Assembly (NCBI GenBank): GCA_011043895.1
Contig: DRBZ01000059.1
Location: 1 to 17,191, forward strand
Direction of reading: 5' to 3'
Source of the DNA: Candidatus Cloacimonadota bacterium
Lineage (GTDB): Bacteria > Cloacimonadota > Cloacimonadia > JGIOTU-2
Length of the DNA stretch: 17,191 nucleotides
The first letter of the stretch is position 1. The number at the start of each line of letters is the position of its first letter. The notes beneath the pieces are model-generated. The model was not told where the DNA came from and searched no databases. It saw nothing but the letters and a program-made list of their open reading frames with translations. The translations under genes were made by a program, and so were the position numbers. Below, piece by piece: positions 8,772 to 15,674 of the stretch.

Positions 8772-8829
8772 AAAAAACCTCTAAATGATTATTTATTTTA
8801 TTTAAAATTTTAGTACGAGAATAGTGCCC

Positions 8830-9396
8830 TTATTCATAATCCCCGATTATTCTGTCAAGTGTTATAGCAATAGCACTTCGCACAGAAAGGTGGTTGTAGG
8901 TAGAAGTGCCTTCAATTCTATATATATGGAAATTACTTGAGTTAATTACATCATCAGAAAGACCATAGCCAGTTCCAAAAAGAATCAACTTTGGGAATGA
9001 CCGTCTTATTATCTCTCTCATCTCGGAATAGCACACACTTCCTGGCACCAATCTTGCTGAGGTAGTAATGACAATTGGCTCTTGGGAATACCGTTGTTTG
9101 ATCCAGTCCTTTGCGCTTTCGATATCAGGTACGAGATCAATTAATTTAAAGGCGTCAAATCGGTTGATGTTGTATTCCTTTCCCGGATCTGTCTTCCAGA
9201 AATCTTTTAGTTTATTAAAAATATCCTGCTGGGATTTTTCAGGATTTATAATAAAGTAGTTACGAATACCATAGGTTTTACAGGTTCGAGCAATATCATG
9301 TATATCCAAATTCGTAATTGAGGTTGTTACGATCTCCTTATTCTTATTATAAACAGGATGATGAACAAGTCCGATAAACAAATTATCATACATCAT
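8830..9396 (-). CDS. SPOUT-class RNA methyltransferase (TM1570-like, PF09936 family)
   Basis: The 188-residue protein resembles the TM1570-type RNA methyltransferases, SAM-dependent enzymes of the SPOUT (trefoil-knot) superfamily. Seen features are the start LFIGLVHHPVYNKNKEIVTTSITNLDIHDIAR, the glycine-rich SAM-loop strand LILFGTGYGLSDD (137-149), and the knot end YNHLSVRSAIAITLDRI (167-183). In several bacteria this domain sits next to TrmD or is fused to it, as I recall. Here the genes overlap by four bases (ATGA), so they are translationally coupled. The RNA target is not known to me; a tRNA substrate is inferred from the context. Confidence 0.85.
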   Translation of the reverse strand: MMYDNLFIGLVHHPVYNKNKEIVTTSITNLDIHDIARTCKTYGIRNYFIINPEKSQQDIFNKLKDFWKTDPGKEYNINRFDAFKLIDLVPDIESAKDWIKQRYSQEPIVITTSARLVPGSVCYSEMREIIRRSFPKLILFGTGYGLSDDVINSSNFHIYRIEGTSTYNHLSVRSAIAITLDRIIGDYE

Positions 9397-10073
9397 TTTT
9401 TCATCCTTTCGGTGAATTCATTTCTTTTTTTCTGCTGCCATTCCTCGATCTTTTTATGATTCCCTGAAATCAGGACATCAGGAACTGAGTAGCCACGGTA
9501 TTCTCGAGGTCTGGTATAATAAGGACCATCAAGAGAATCAGTCTGGAACGAATCACTGTATGCAGATTCGATATTGGTCAGTACTCCCTGTTGCAGCCGT
9601 GCAACTGTATCAATGATCACCATTGCCGGAAGTTCACCACCAGAAAGCACATAATTTCCAATAGATATTTCTTTCATTACAAGATGCTCCCGTACACGGT
9701 AATCCACATCTTTATAGTGACCACACAAGAGAGCCAGATAGTCCATTTCGCTAAATTCTTTTGCAATTTGCTGACTATAAGTTTCTCCCTGGGGTGTGAG
9801 ATAAACCAACGGAAAGGGCTTATGCCCAAGTATGTTTTTCCGTTCTTCTTTTAGATAGTCCACGGCACGAAAAATTGGTTCAGGTTTAATAACCATACCT
9901 GGGGCTCCGCCAAAAGGATAATCATCAACCTGCTTATGTTTATCAGTACAAAATTTTCTAAAATCAATCAATTCAATGGAAAGCTTTGCTTTTTCTAACG
10001 CTCGTTTCACAATGCTGTGCGAAAGGGGACTTGCGAACATTTCGGGAAAAAGTGTTAATACATCAATGTGCAT
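9393..10073 (-). CDS. trmD: tRNA (guanine-N1-)-methyltransferase
   Basis: TrmD methylates N1 of G37 beside the anticodon and prevents +1 frameshifting. The 226-residue SPOUT protein begins with HIDVLTLFPEMF. It has FGGAPGM at 54-60, the knot segment SIGNYVLSGGELPA at 137-150, the catalytic aspartate D174 in SDSF, and YTRP at 186-189. The segment CGHYKDVDYRV at 117-127 replaces the CGRYEGVDERV of proteobacteria; Bacteroidota enzymes also have CGHYK, so this is lineage-typical. The C-terminal domain is short, also as in that lineage. The gene overlaps rimM by 11 bases upstream and the second SPOUT gene by four bases downstream. Confidence 0.97.
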   Translation of the reverse strand: MHIDVLTLFPEMFASPLSHSIVKRALEKAKLSIELIDFRKFCTDKHKQVDDYPFGGAPGMVIKPEPIFRAVDYLKEERKNILGHKPFPLVYLTPQGETYSQQIAKEFSEMDYLALLCGHYKDVDYRVREHLVMKEISIGNYVLSGGELPAMVIIDTVARLQQGVLTNIESAYSDSFQTDSLDGPYYTRPREYRGYSVPDVLISGNHKKIEEWQQKKRNEFTERMKK

Positions 10074-10584
10074 CGAGCAATCCTTCTATCGGATCTATTG
10101 TAATTATCTTATCTTTTGTATTTACATCTACAACAAAAGCATCACAGAAAGGGATCATGATTTCTTTCTCGCCTTTGGGGATCACCAATATTTCCTGACC
10201 CGGTGTTGTAAGTACATCTGTTATTATTCCAACCTCAGCTCCCTTGACTGTCACGACCATATAATCCTTTAACTTATAGGGATAATATTCATCTTCTCTC
10301 AGTTCAGGGAGCATGTCTTCAGCAATCATGATTCGAGCATTGAGTAATGATCTTGCTTTTTCTATGACATCAATTCTATCAAACACAATAGTAAACTTAT
10401 CATTTACAAAATCAATAGATTTAATCCTTTCAAAGATAACAGTATCATCATGAAAAACGATAAATACTGATTCTAAAGAAAGATATTGTTCTGGAAAAAG
10501 AGTATCGGGAATAACAGAAATTTTTCCGCTACTCCCGATTACTTTCTTAATAACCCCGATGGAAATTAAATCACTAATTTCCAT
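10063..10584 (-). CDS. rimM: 16S rRNA processing protein RimM
   Basis: RimM helps assemble the head of the 30S subunit by binding S19 and premature 16S rRNA. The 173-residue protein has an N-terminal RimM barrel (about 1-85; SIGVIKKVIGSSGKISVIP) and a PRC-barrel (about 97-173). The latter includes the hallmark ending IPFCDAFVVDVNTKDKIITIDPIEGLL. The N-terminal half is more divergent than the C-terminal half. It begins 10 bases after khpA with no clear Shine-Dalgarno and overlaps trmD at its end, in the standard rpsP-rimM-trmD order. Confidence 0.93.
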   Translation of the reverse strand: MEISDLISIGVIKKVIGSSGKISVIPDTLFPEQYLSLESVFIVFHDDTVIFERIKSIDFVNDKFTIVFDRIDVIEKARSLLNARIMIAEDMLPELREDEYYPYKLKDYMVVTVKGAEVGIITDVLTTPGQEILVIPKGEKEIMIPFCDAFVVDVNTKDKIITIDPIEGLLDAH

Positions 10585-10594
10585 TCATATTTTG

Positions 10595-10825
10595 TTATTC
10601 AATGATCTCTAATTCTGCTCTCTTACCATGCTTGGTTGAAACAGAATTAAGAATGGTTCGGATTGCATTGGCAGTTCTTCCACCTCTGCCAATCACTTTA
10701 CCAACTTCGCCATCGCCAACTCTCAATTCATAAAGAGTCACACGTTCTCCAGCTACTTCTTTCACATTGACATCGTCCGGGTTATCAACTAATGCTTTCG
10801 CGATGAATTCCACTAACTCTTTCAT
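10595..10825 (-). CDS. khpA: KH-domain RNA-binding protein
   Basis: This 76-residue protein is one KH domain with the GxxG RNA-binding loop GRGG at 46-49 (KVIGRGGRTANAIRTIL). It matches the KhpA/YlqC family, which in Firmicutes partners KhpB and binds many RNAs; its role in this lineage is unproven. Its place between rpsP and rimM is the common one. AGGAGG lies six bases before the ATG. Confidence 0.94.
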   Translation of the reverse strand: MKELVEFIAKALVDNPDDVNVKEVAGERVTLYELRVGDGEVGKVIGRGGRTANAIRTILNSVSTKHGKRAELEIIE

Positions 10826-10846
10826 TTAGTGCCTCCTGCGTTGAGT

Positions 10847-11197
10847 TTATTCGGCTGAATCTTCAGCTTTTTCTTCTTTGTCATCTTTAGCTTTCTCAGA
10901 TTTCTCTGCGGGAGCTTTGGATGTAGCTTTTCCAAACTTATTTTCGTGGATTTTTTGTAAAATTCCTTCTTTTTTGAAGAGGCTTCTCACGGTATCTGAG
11001 GGAATCGCACCTTTCTCCAACCAATAGATTGCTCGTTCGTTATCAATTTTGTAGTGCATTTCTTCGGGCTTTGGATCGTAGTAACCGATCTTTTCAATAT
11101 ATGCACCGTCTCTTTTCTTGCGGGAATCAACAACAACCACTCTGTAGGAAGGCTGATTACGAGCACCCATTCTTCTGAGTCTGATCTTTACTGACAA
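10847..11197 (-). CDS. rpsP: Small-subunit ribosomal protein bS16
   Basis: bS16 is an early-assembling 30S protein. The core is canonical: VKIRLRRMGARNQPSYRVVVVDSRKKRDGAYIEKIGYYDPKP, then ERAIYWLEKGAIPSDTVRSLFKKEGIL. The 116-residue length includes a charged Lys/Glu/Ala tail after about residue 90. The start codon is TTG at 11197, fixed by a strong AGGAGG five bases upstream and by the start of homology; no ATG is available. It is the first gene of the rpsP-khpA-rimM-trmD-SPOUT-rplS operon. Confidence 0.97.
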   Translation of the reverse strand: MSVKIRLRRMGARNQPSYRVVVVDSRKKRDGAYIEKIGYYDPKPEEMHYKIDNERAIYWLEKGAIPSDTVRSLFKKEGILQKIHENKFGKATSKAPAEKSEKAKDDKEEKAEDSAE

Positions 11198-11201
11198 AAA
11201 A

Positions 11202-11272
11202 ACCTCCTGTCATAATTGACTAAACATCTTTATATATGAAAAATACAGTCAAGTTTTTTAACCTGTACTGTA
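11202..11272 (-). promoter_or_regulatory. rpsP leader and probable promoter region
   Basis: The Shine-Dalgarno AGGAGG sits at 11203-11208 ahead of the TTG start. Upstream on the minus strand are TTGACT (11247-11252) and TATAAA, but they are only 12 bases apart, too close for a normal promoter, so the hexamers are not decisive. TTGACT is mirrored by AGTCAA (11216-11221), a perfect 6-base inverted repeat around the TATA-like stretch. TACAGT (11244-11249) likewise pairs with ACTGTA (11267-11272). A promoter must lie here because the upstream gene is divergent. Confidence 0.35.
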
Positions 11273-11285
11273 GATTCAAAAATTG

Positions 11286-11331
11286 CACTTCTCAGAAAAC
11301 TTGAAATAACAAAGAAAATTTCTGAAAAGTG
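11286..11331. promoter_or_regulatory. Long inverted repeat between divergent rpsP and trmO
   Basis: CACTTCTCAGAAA (11286-11298) and TTTCTGAAAAGTG (11319-11331) are complementary at 12 of 13 positions, with a 20-base A-rich spacer. The repeat lies 25 bases before the trmO start and about 90 bases before rpsP. It could be an operator for divergent transcription or a hairpin in the trmO leader. Confidence 0.45.
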
Positions 11332-11355
11332 TGCCAAACCAGAAAGGATACATTT

Positions 11356-11814
11356 ATGACGTCAATAAATATTACACCGATCGGTGTTATTTATAGTCCA
11401 TATACTACTTCAAAAGAGATACCCGGACAGGGATATCTTAGAGAAGAAGTCGAAGCAGAGATCGAAATAAAGGATGAATATGTGAATGCAATGAAGGATC
11501 TTGATAGCTTTTCGCATCTTGTTGTGCTTTTCTATTTTCATAAGAGTGATAAGACTATCCTGGTGGGACATCCATCATGGGAAAATGAAGATCATGGAGT
11601 ATTTGCATTACGTAGTCCACACAGACCAAATCATATTGGGATGACCATAGTGAAAGTTCTGAAAATTAAAGAGAATCTTATTACTTTTACAAATGTTGAT
11701 ATGCTCGATGGAACGCCAGTTATTGATATTAAGCCCTATGTGGGGGAATTTGAAAGAATAAAAAATCCAAAATTTGGATGGTTGGAGAAGCACAGGATTA
11801 ATAAGAACATATAG
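11356..11814 (+). CDS. trmO: TrmO-like tRNA (m6t6A37) methyltransferase, TsaA domain
   Basis: TrmO/YaeB/TsaA proteins use SAM to methylate N6-threonylcarbamoyladenosine at tRNA position 37. From ATG 11356 the protein has 152 residues, close to one TsaA domain without the longer C-terminal extension of E. coli TrmO. Signature segments are ITPIGVIYSPY (5-15), HLVVLFYFH (54-62), GVFALRSPHRPNHIGMT (81-97) and DGTPVIDIKPY (118-128). A GTG 27 bases upstream is in frame, but the ATG has AAAGGA seven bases ahead and begins where homology begins. It is a lone plus-strand gene divergent from the rpsP operon. The family is clear; short TsaA proteins may differ in substrate from E. coli TrmO. Confidence 0.85.
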   Translation: MTSINITPIGVIYSPYTTSKEIPGQGYLREEVEAEIEIKDEYVNAMKDLDSFSHLVVLFYFHKSDKTILVGHPSWENEDHGVFALRSPHRPNHIGMTIVKVLKIKENLITFTNVDMLDGTPVIDIKPYVGEFERIKNPKFGWLEKHRINKNI

Positions 11815-12063
11815 CTTTCTATTTAAATATTTTTTATGAAAAGATTTTATTAATTGAGCTTACTATAAAAGGTCATAATTAAAATTGATTAAGTAAATAT
11901 CATTGCTCAATTTTCACCAACATAATTTAAATTATTCAATTAGTTTAATGAGTTATTGAGGGGATTTCTTCATATAATCGACCTCATTGCGATGTTTACC
12001 TTGATGCTGATTTTATATAAGCGAATAAAATCAAATCCACTTCAGCCCTGAAGATTCGGGAAC
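11815..12063. other. AT-rich non-coding stretch after trmO
   Basis: No gene is supported here. There is a perfect TATAAT at 11973-11978 on the plus strand, but no recognisable -35 box at the right distance. A 14-base palindrome CTTCAGCCCTGAAG lies at 12040-12053. No strong terminator follows trmO. Confidence 0.5.
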
Positions 12064-12133
12064 TACGGCGTGACAGTCCGCCTTCATTTAATTACAGCGT
12101 GACAGTCCGCCTTCATTTAATTACGGCGTGACA
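12064..12133 (+). repeat. 29-bp tandem repeat, about 2.4 copies
   Basis: Two direct copies of a 29-base unit (12064-12092 and 12093-12121) differ at one base. A partial third copy of 12 bases follows (12122-12133). Each unit contains GGCGTGACAGTCCGCC (AGCG in copy two), an imperfect palindrome that is GC-rich against the local background. It lies just before the frameshifted secreted-protein gene. The origin is unknown; it looks like an intergenic repeat family. Confidence 0.8.
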
Positions 12134-12176
12134 AGGAAGAAAAAGATAAAAAAAACAAGTTTATTTTTTAGAATTT

Positions 12177-13133
12177 ATGCTGATTATGTTATTCGCATTG
12201 AATAGTGCATTATTGGCAGAGACACAAAACCAAATTCAGGAGGATTCCAAAAAGTATGTGGATGAACAAACCAATCTCGGCAACGAAATTAATGCAACGA
12301 AAATTGCCCGGTTCGCAAACGGACGAGGAAACAGAGCCACAGGTGATCTCAGTTGGAGTTCTGAAGTTGTATTTAATTCAGCAAATCCTGATTATGTTAG
12401 TATTTGCTACTCTTGACCCTACTCACTTTGTGGTTGCTTATAGAGATGTTGGGAATTCATATAAAGGGACAGCAATCATCGGGACAGTGGATGGGATTTC
12501 TCTCCCGGTCACCCTCTCATCCTTCACAGTCCAATATCTCAATAACACACCAACCTTGTCCTGGGTTACCCAATCAGAAGTTGATAATCTCGGCTGGAAT
12601 ATATATCGTAATGAAGAAGAAGAATTCAGTTCTTCAAAAAGGATAACAGATGTGATGATCCCGGGAAATGCCACAACCACAGAACCATCTTACTATATTT
12701 ATAATGACACAAGTGAAAACCTTATTGTTGAGCAAACATACTGGTACTGGCTGGAAAGCATAGATTATAGTGGAATATGTCAGGTTTACAATATGGTTAT
12801 TCAAATTACTATTCCCGATCCTTCGGTTATTCCTCCTAATATAGAGCTGCCTATTGTGTATGATCTCAAGAATGTGCCGAATCCTGTAAATACAAATTCT
12901 AAGTTCCGGTTCACACTTGATAAAGCAAGTCTTGTTTCAGTTTCTATTTATAACATCAAAGGTGAATTAGTAAGAACTTTACCATCGGCTTTGGCTCCAG
13001 AAGATGAAACTGAGAGTATTTATTGGAATGGTAAAGATAATTCAGGTAAAGAGCTTTTACCTGGAATATATTTATAGACCTGATAGTGAATGGCAAAACC
13101 GCAGAGACAAAGAAGCTGATATTGATGAAATAA
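12177..13133 (+). pseudogene. Secreted protein with FlgD-like C-terminal sorting domain, two frameshifts
   Basis: Three reading frames join into one protein. Frame one (12177-about 12404) gives a hydrophobic signal segment, MLIMLFALNSALLA, then ...SSEVVFNSANPDYVSI. Removing one T from the TTT near 12403-12405 continues into ATLDPTHFVVAYRDVGNSYKGTAIIGTV, a repeat-like motif. Then come an FN3-like region (WNIYR...YWYWLESID) and the sorting domain NVPNPVNTNSKFRF...VSIYNIKGELVRTL...GKELLPGIY. Adding one T to the TTT at about 13070-13072 restores IDLIVNGKTAETKKLILMK and stops at TAA 13131-13133. A Shine-Dalgarno-like AAGGAAG lies near 12134, and the ten codons before ATG 12177 would lengthen the signal peptide, but the in-frame start there is missing. 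This is either a decayed gene or one carrying homopolymer sequencing errors. Confidence 0.75.
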
Positions 13134-13285
13134 ATATGAAACCTTGCGAATGGCTGAAAGCCTTCGCAAAGGTTGAACCGCTTAAGTCCAAACCATTGCG
13201 ATCTGCCACGCCGGAGCAGAGCGAAGGTGGAAGGATTCCTTCGTCAACCATTCGCAAGGTTCTTAAGCTGATATTGATTAAATAA
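13113..13285 (+). repeat. 21-bp direct repeats flanking the inverted-repeat element
   Basis: The 21 bases at 13113-13133 and at 13265-13285 are identical except at one position (20 of 21). Both begin AAGCTGATATTGAT and end AAATAA. The first encodes the natural protein end KLILMK-stop; the second encodes KLILIK-stop in another frame. They bracket the 122-bp element. Confidence 0.8.
13140..13261 (+). mobile_element. 122-bp non-coding element with 14-bp perfect terminal inverted repeats
   Basis: The element begins AACCTTGCGAATGG (13140-13153) and ends with its exact reverse complement CCATTCGCAAGGTT (13248-13261). The left end also folds on itself: AACCTTGCGAA pairs with TTCGCAAAGGTT (13163-13174) with one bulged A. 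CGAAGG (13222-13227) pairs with CCTTCG (13238-13243). It is GC-richer than its surroundings and encodes no protein of its own. The architecture is that of a miniature inverted-repeat or REP-like element; the family is not identified. Confidence 0.6.
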
Positions 13286-13338
13286 TATTTCTCGGACTTG
13301 ACTTCACGGGATTGAAATGATAGCGGAGTTAAGAACGA
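13286..13338. other. Short non-coding spacer
   Basis: It lies between the inverted-repeat element and the hairpin pair. No gene or signal is recognised in it. Confidence 0.4.
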
Positions 13339-13387
13339 GAAGCATAAACGAAACTTCGCATTATGCTTCACCAAGCTGGGGCTTGGT
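13339..13387 (+). repeat. Pair of strong adjacent hairpins
   Basis: GAAGCATAA (13339-13347) pairs perfectly with TTATGCTTC (13361-13369); its loop can form a further CGAA/TTCG mini-stem. Immediately next, ACCAAGC (13370-13376) pairs perfectly with GCTTGGT (13381-13387) around a TGGG loop. No T-run follows on either strand, so this is not an ordinary intrinsic terminator. It looks like a structured intergenic repeat. Confidence 0.6.
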
Positions 13388-13503
13388 AAAGAGTGAATAT
13401 AAACGAAGAAATTAATTTTGATGAAATAACAAAAATCATTCTCTTCCCCAATGCCCTCGGTGGGAATGCATATTATTTTCAGGTTTGATATATTCAGCCC
13501 CTT

Positions 13504-14163
13504 TTATAATAAGTCCCGCAAGTCCCTTATATCCTCAATCAAATAGTCCGCATTCTTCAATTCTTCTTTCGGGCCATATCCATAAAGACAGCCGACAGTT
13601 ACACAATTATTTGCTTTGCCGGATTCCACATCATAAAATCTGTCACCAACGACAACAGCTTTTTTACTTCTCAACTTACTAATAAAACCTGAAATGATCG
13701 AAATCTTACTCAGTCCTTCTTCTTCACCAATGCATCGAGAAATATCAAGATAAGGTTCAAGATCGAAAGCTGTTTTTACATTATTGAAATATCGCATCGA
13801 ACAATTGCTTTCCAGCCCTATCCTATATCCCTTTTGTTGTAGGTAATCTAAGGTCTCTTCAGCACCTTCAAACAGTTCCCCCAATCCTGCTTTCAACGCA
13901 CGTTCTTCATGATCCTGAATGCCTGTGTGCAGTTCATCAATAAGATGCTTATGCTCCTCATCCAGAAGATCGAGATAGGACTGCATGGATGGTTGCCCGA
14001 TCTTTCCAAGTATCAACTGATGAGAAGGTAATTCTTTCTTAATACCATGATTTTTATAAAGGTCCTTAAACGCATCTTGAATCGCGGTTATCGCATAATT
14101 CTCGGACTTCAACAGCGTGCCGTCCATGTCGAAAATAACTAAATCTATATCTTTAATTTTCAT
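13504..14163 (-). CDS. HAD-superfamily hydrolase, phosphoglycolate phosphatase-like
   Basis: The protein is a 219-residue HAD phosphatase with a helical cap. Motif I is DMDGT with nucleophile D12 and acid/base D14. Motif II is S119 in LESNCS, motif III is K153, and motif IV is GDRFYDVESGKANN with D174 and D178. The length and the C1-type cap between motifs I and II fit the Gph/beta-phosphoglucomutase branch, but the substrate cannot be told. No Shine-Dalgarno is visible before the ATG. It lies 108 bases after ecfT on the same strand, with no clear terminator between, so it may be the last gene of the ECF operon. Confidence 0.9.
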   Translation of the reverse strand: MKIKDIDLVIFDMDGTLLKSENYAITAIQDAFKDLYKNHGIKKELPSHQLILGKIGQPSMQSYLDLLDEEHKHLIDELHTGIQDHEERALKAGLGELFEGAEETLDYLQQKGYRIGLESNCSMRYFNNVKTAFDLEPYLDISRCIGEEEGLSKISIISGFISKLRSKKAVVVGDRFYDVESGKANNCVTVGCLYGYGPKEELKNADYLIEDIRDLRDLL

Positions 14164-14170
14164 ATTTTAA

Positions 14171-14225
14171 TAGAACGCAGATCAACACTGATTATACAGA
14201 TTTTCGCAGATACAGATAGCAGAAA
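14171..14225 (+). repeat. Iterated CAGAT-type intergenic repeat
   Basis: The spacer between ecfT and the HAD gene contains CGCAGAT, CACTGAT, ACAGAT, CGCAGAT and CAGAT in close succession, roughly every ten bases. Just beyond it is CAGCGTTCATCAGAGTGC. The pattern resembles the degenerate ACGCAGAT-type repeats I recall from intergenic regions of other bacteria. It is non-coding, and its function is unknown. Confidence 0.45.
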
Positions 14226-14271
14226 TTATTAGAAAAGCATTCAGCGTTCATCAGAGTGCTTTTGTGCACCT

Positions 14272-15003
14272 TTATTTATTTGAAATAAGAAAATACATAA
14301 CCAACAAGAATAGCAAAACACATGTAATTTGAATTACATAGTCAAACCACTTCAGTTTATGAGAGATGAATTCCGTTCGTTGAGAATATAACCTGAATCC
14401 TCGAATATCGAGAGAAATCGCACGATATTTTATCGTTTGCAATGTTCTCGCGATCACAGGAAATAGCACTGTTGAAAAAGCTTGAAACTTATTAAAAAGA
14501 GGGATTTTCTTAAAAGAAATCTCGCGAATAATCAGAAGTTCCTTTGTGAATCTGAACTGATCTTCAAATGCTCGCACAAAATAAAAGGTACTTGCAACCA
14601 TCAAAGAGAATTCGTAAGGAAGTTTCCAACTACGCAGAGCAAGCAGGAAATCATAATAGGGAATATCAAAGAGAAGTGAAACGACAAGAAATAATATCAA
14701 CAGGCGCAAACTGACTTGCAATGCTATGAAGAAGCCCTCTGTATAGACTGTAATCCACTTCCAGTGAAATAGAATATTACCATCATGTCGAAATAGAAGC
14801 TGCATAATGAACAAAATAACAATAATTATTATCAATATCTTTAATCTTTTCCATAATAAAGAAAACCTTTCTTTCGAAGGTTGGAGCACAAAAATAAAAA
14901 AGATACTTATCCCCAAAAGCACTAACAATTGCTCCACTTCAGGTAAAATGACCGATAATGTTGAGATCAATAGTGAGAGTACAAGTAGCGTTCTTGGATT
15001 CAT
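14272..15003 (-). CDS. ecfT: ECF transporter transmembrane coupling subunit
   Basis: EcfT links the two ATPases to the substrate-binding S component. The 243-residue protein has about five hydrophobic segments (about 5-22, 28-41, 54-69, 91-112 and 222-240). The long cytoplasmic coupling region contains TIKYRAISLDIRGFR (about residues 188-202), matching the family's Arg-containing coupling motif. The CbiQ/EcfT family is clear by architecture and context. It starts two bases after the second ATPase gene stops. It may be co-transcribed with the HAD gene. Confidence 0.88.
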   Translation of the reverse strand: MNPRTLLVLSLLISTLSVILPEVEQLLVLLGISIFFIFVLQPSKERFSLLWKRLKILIIIIVILFIMQLLFRHDGNILFHWKWITVYTEGFFIALQVSLRLLILFLVVSLLFDIPYYDFLLALRSWKLPYEFSLMVASTFYFVRAFEDQFRFTKELLIIREISFKKIPLFNKFQAFSTVLFPVIARTLQTIKYRAISLDIRGFRLYSQRTEFISHKLKWFDYVIQITCVLLFLLVMYFLISNK

Positions 15004-15005
15004 TA

Positions 15006-15674
15006 TTAGCCAAATAGTATAGTTATTTTACTTTTGGATATTTCTATTATTCTATCAGCAATAATTGAGAATGCATTGGGATTATTTGTAGCAATAACTG
15101 CTCCCTTTCCGTGAGTTTTGTGCTGTACTAAAAGGGAAAGAAGAATTTTCCTGCCATCTTCATCAATGCTATACAAAGGTTCATCGAGAATCCAAAATTT
15201 GTGTGATTGTAACAGTAGACTTGCAAGCACAGTACGTTTTTGCTGCCCAGCACTACATTCCCAGAGAGGTTTATCAGCTATTGTATCAAGTTCAAATTTC
15301 TTAAGAATAAATGCCCTTTCTTCTTTCAGATGCTTAGTATATTTATGTATGAATCGATGCTGCCAGATCGCAATATCTTCATAAGGAGTTGCACCAAGCA
15401 GATTTTGTTGTGTTTGTTCCTTGATATATACAATTTTTGAAAAGAGATAAGATGGAGCGATCCTCGAAAAGTCTTTTTCTTCAAAAAAAACATTTCCTCT
15501 AAATCCTGTGATATTTTTGCTTAGAATGTTGCAAAGTGTTGATTTACCACTTCCATTTTCTCCAGTTAGAATGACGACTTCATCTCTTCTGAGATCAAGA
15601 TCGATATGATCTAAAATGGATGCTTTGCCATCATAAGAAAAACTGAAATTGTTAAGTGAAAACAGCGGTTTCAT
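15006..15674 (-). CDS. ECF transporter ATP-binding subunit (second ATPase)
   Basis: The protein is a 222-residue ABC ATPase. Walker A is GENGSGKS (38-45), the signature is SAGQQ (141-145), and Walker B is WILDEP (161-166) with catalytic E165. Two switch motifs are unusual. At the Q-loop, where FQxPxxQ is expected, it has IKEQTQQN (E86/Q87). At the H-loop, where THD is expected, it has ATNN, so N197 replaces the histidine. It overlaps the first ATPase gene by four bases (ATGA) and precedes ecfT by two bases, indicating a heterodimer with its neighbour. Confidence 0.9.
   Translation of the reverse strand: MKPLFSLNNFSFSYDGKASILDHIDLDLRRDEVVILTGENGSGKSTLCNILSKNITGFRGNVFFEEKDFSRIAPSYLFSKIVYIKEQTQQNLLGATPYEDIAIWQHRFIHKYTKHLKEERAFILKKFELDTIADKPLWECSAGQQKRTVLASLLLQSHKFWILDEPLYSIDEDGRKILLSLLVQHKTHGKGAVIATNNPNAFSIIADRIIEISKSKITILFG

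Noticed and set aside
9393..10073. Apparent loss of conserved TrmD residues (CGHYKDVD instead of CGRYEGVD)
   Set aside because: CGHYK-type TrmD is usual in Bacteroidota-like lineages, and the catalytic D174 and knot motifs are intact.
12064..12133. The 29-bp repeats as a CRISPR array
   Set aside because: The units are directly tandem with no spacers between them, there are only about 2.4 copies, and no cas gene is near.
13004..13285. A separate 93-residue protein overlapping the sorting-domain gene
   Set aside because: It is an out-of-frame reading of the sorting domain that continues through the inverted-repeat element; no ribosome site or family match supports it.
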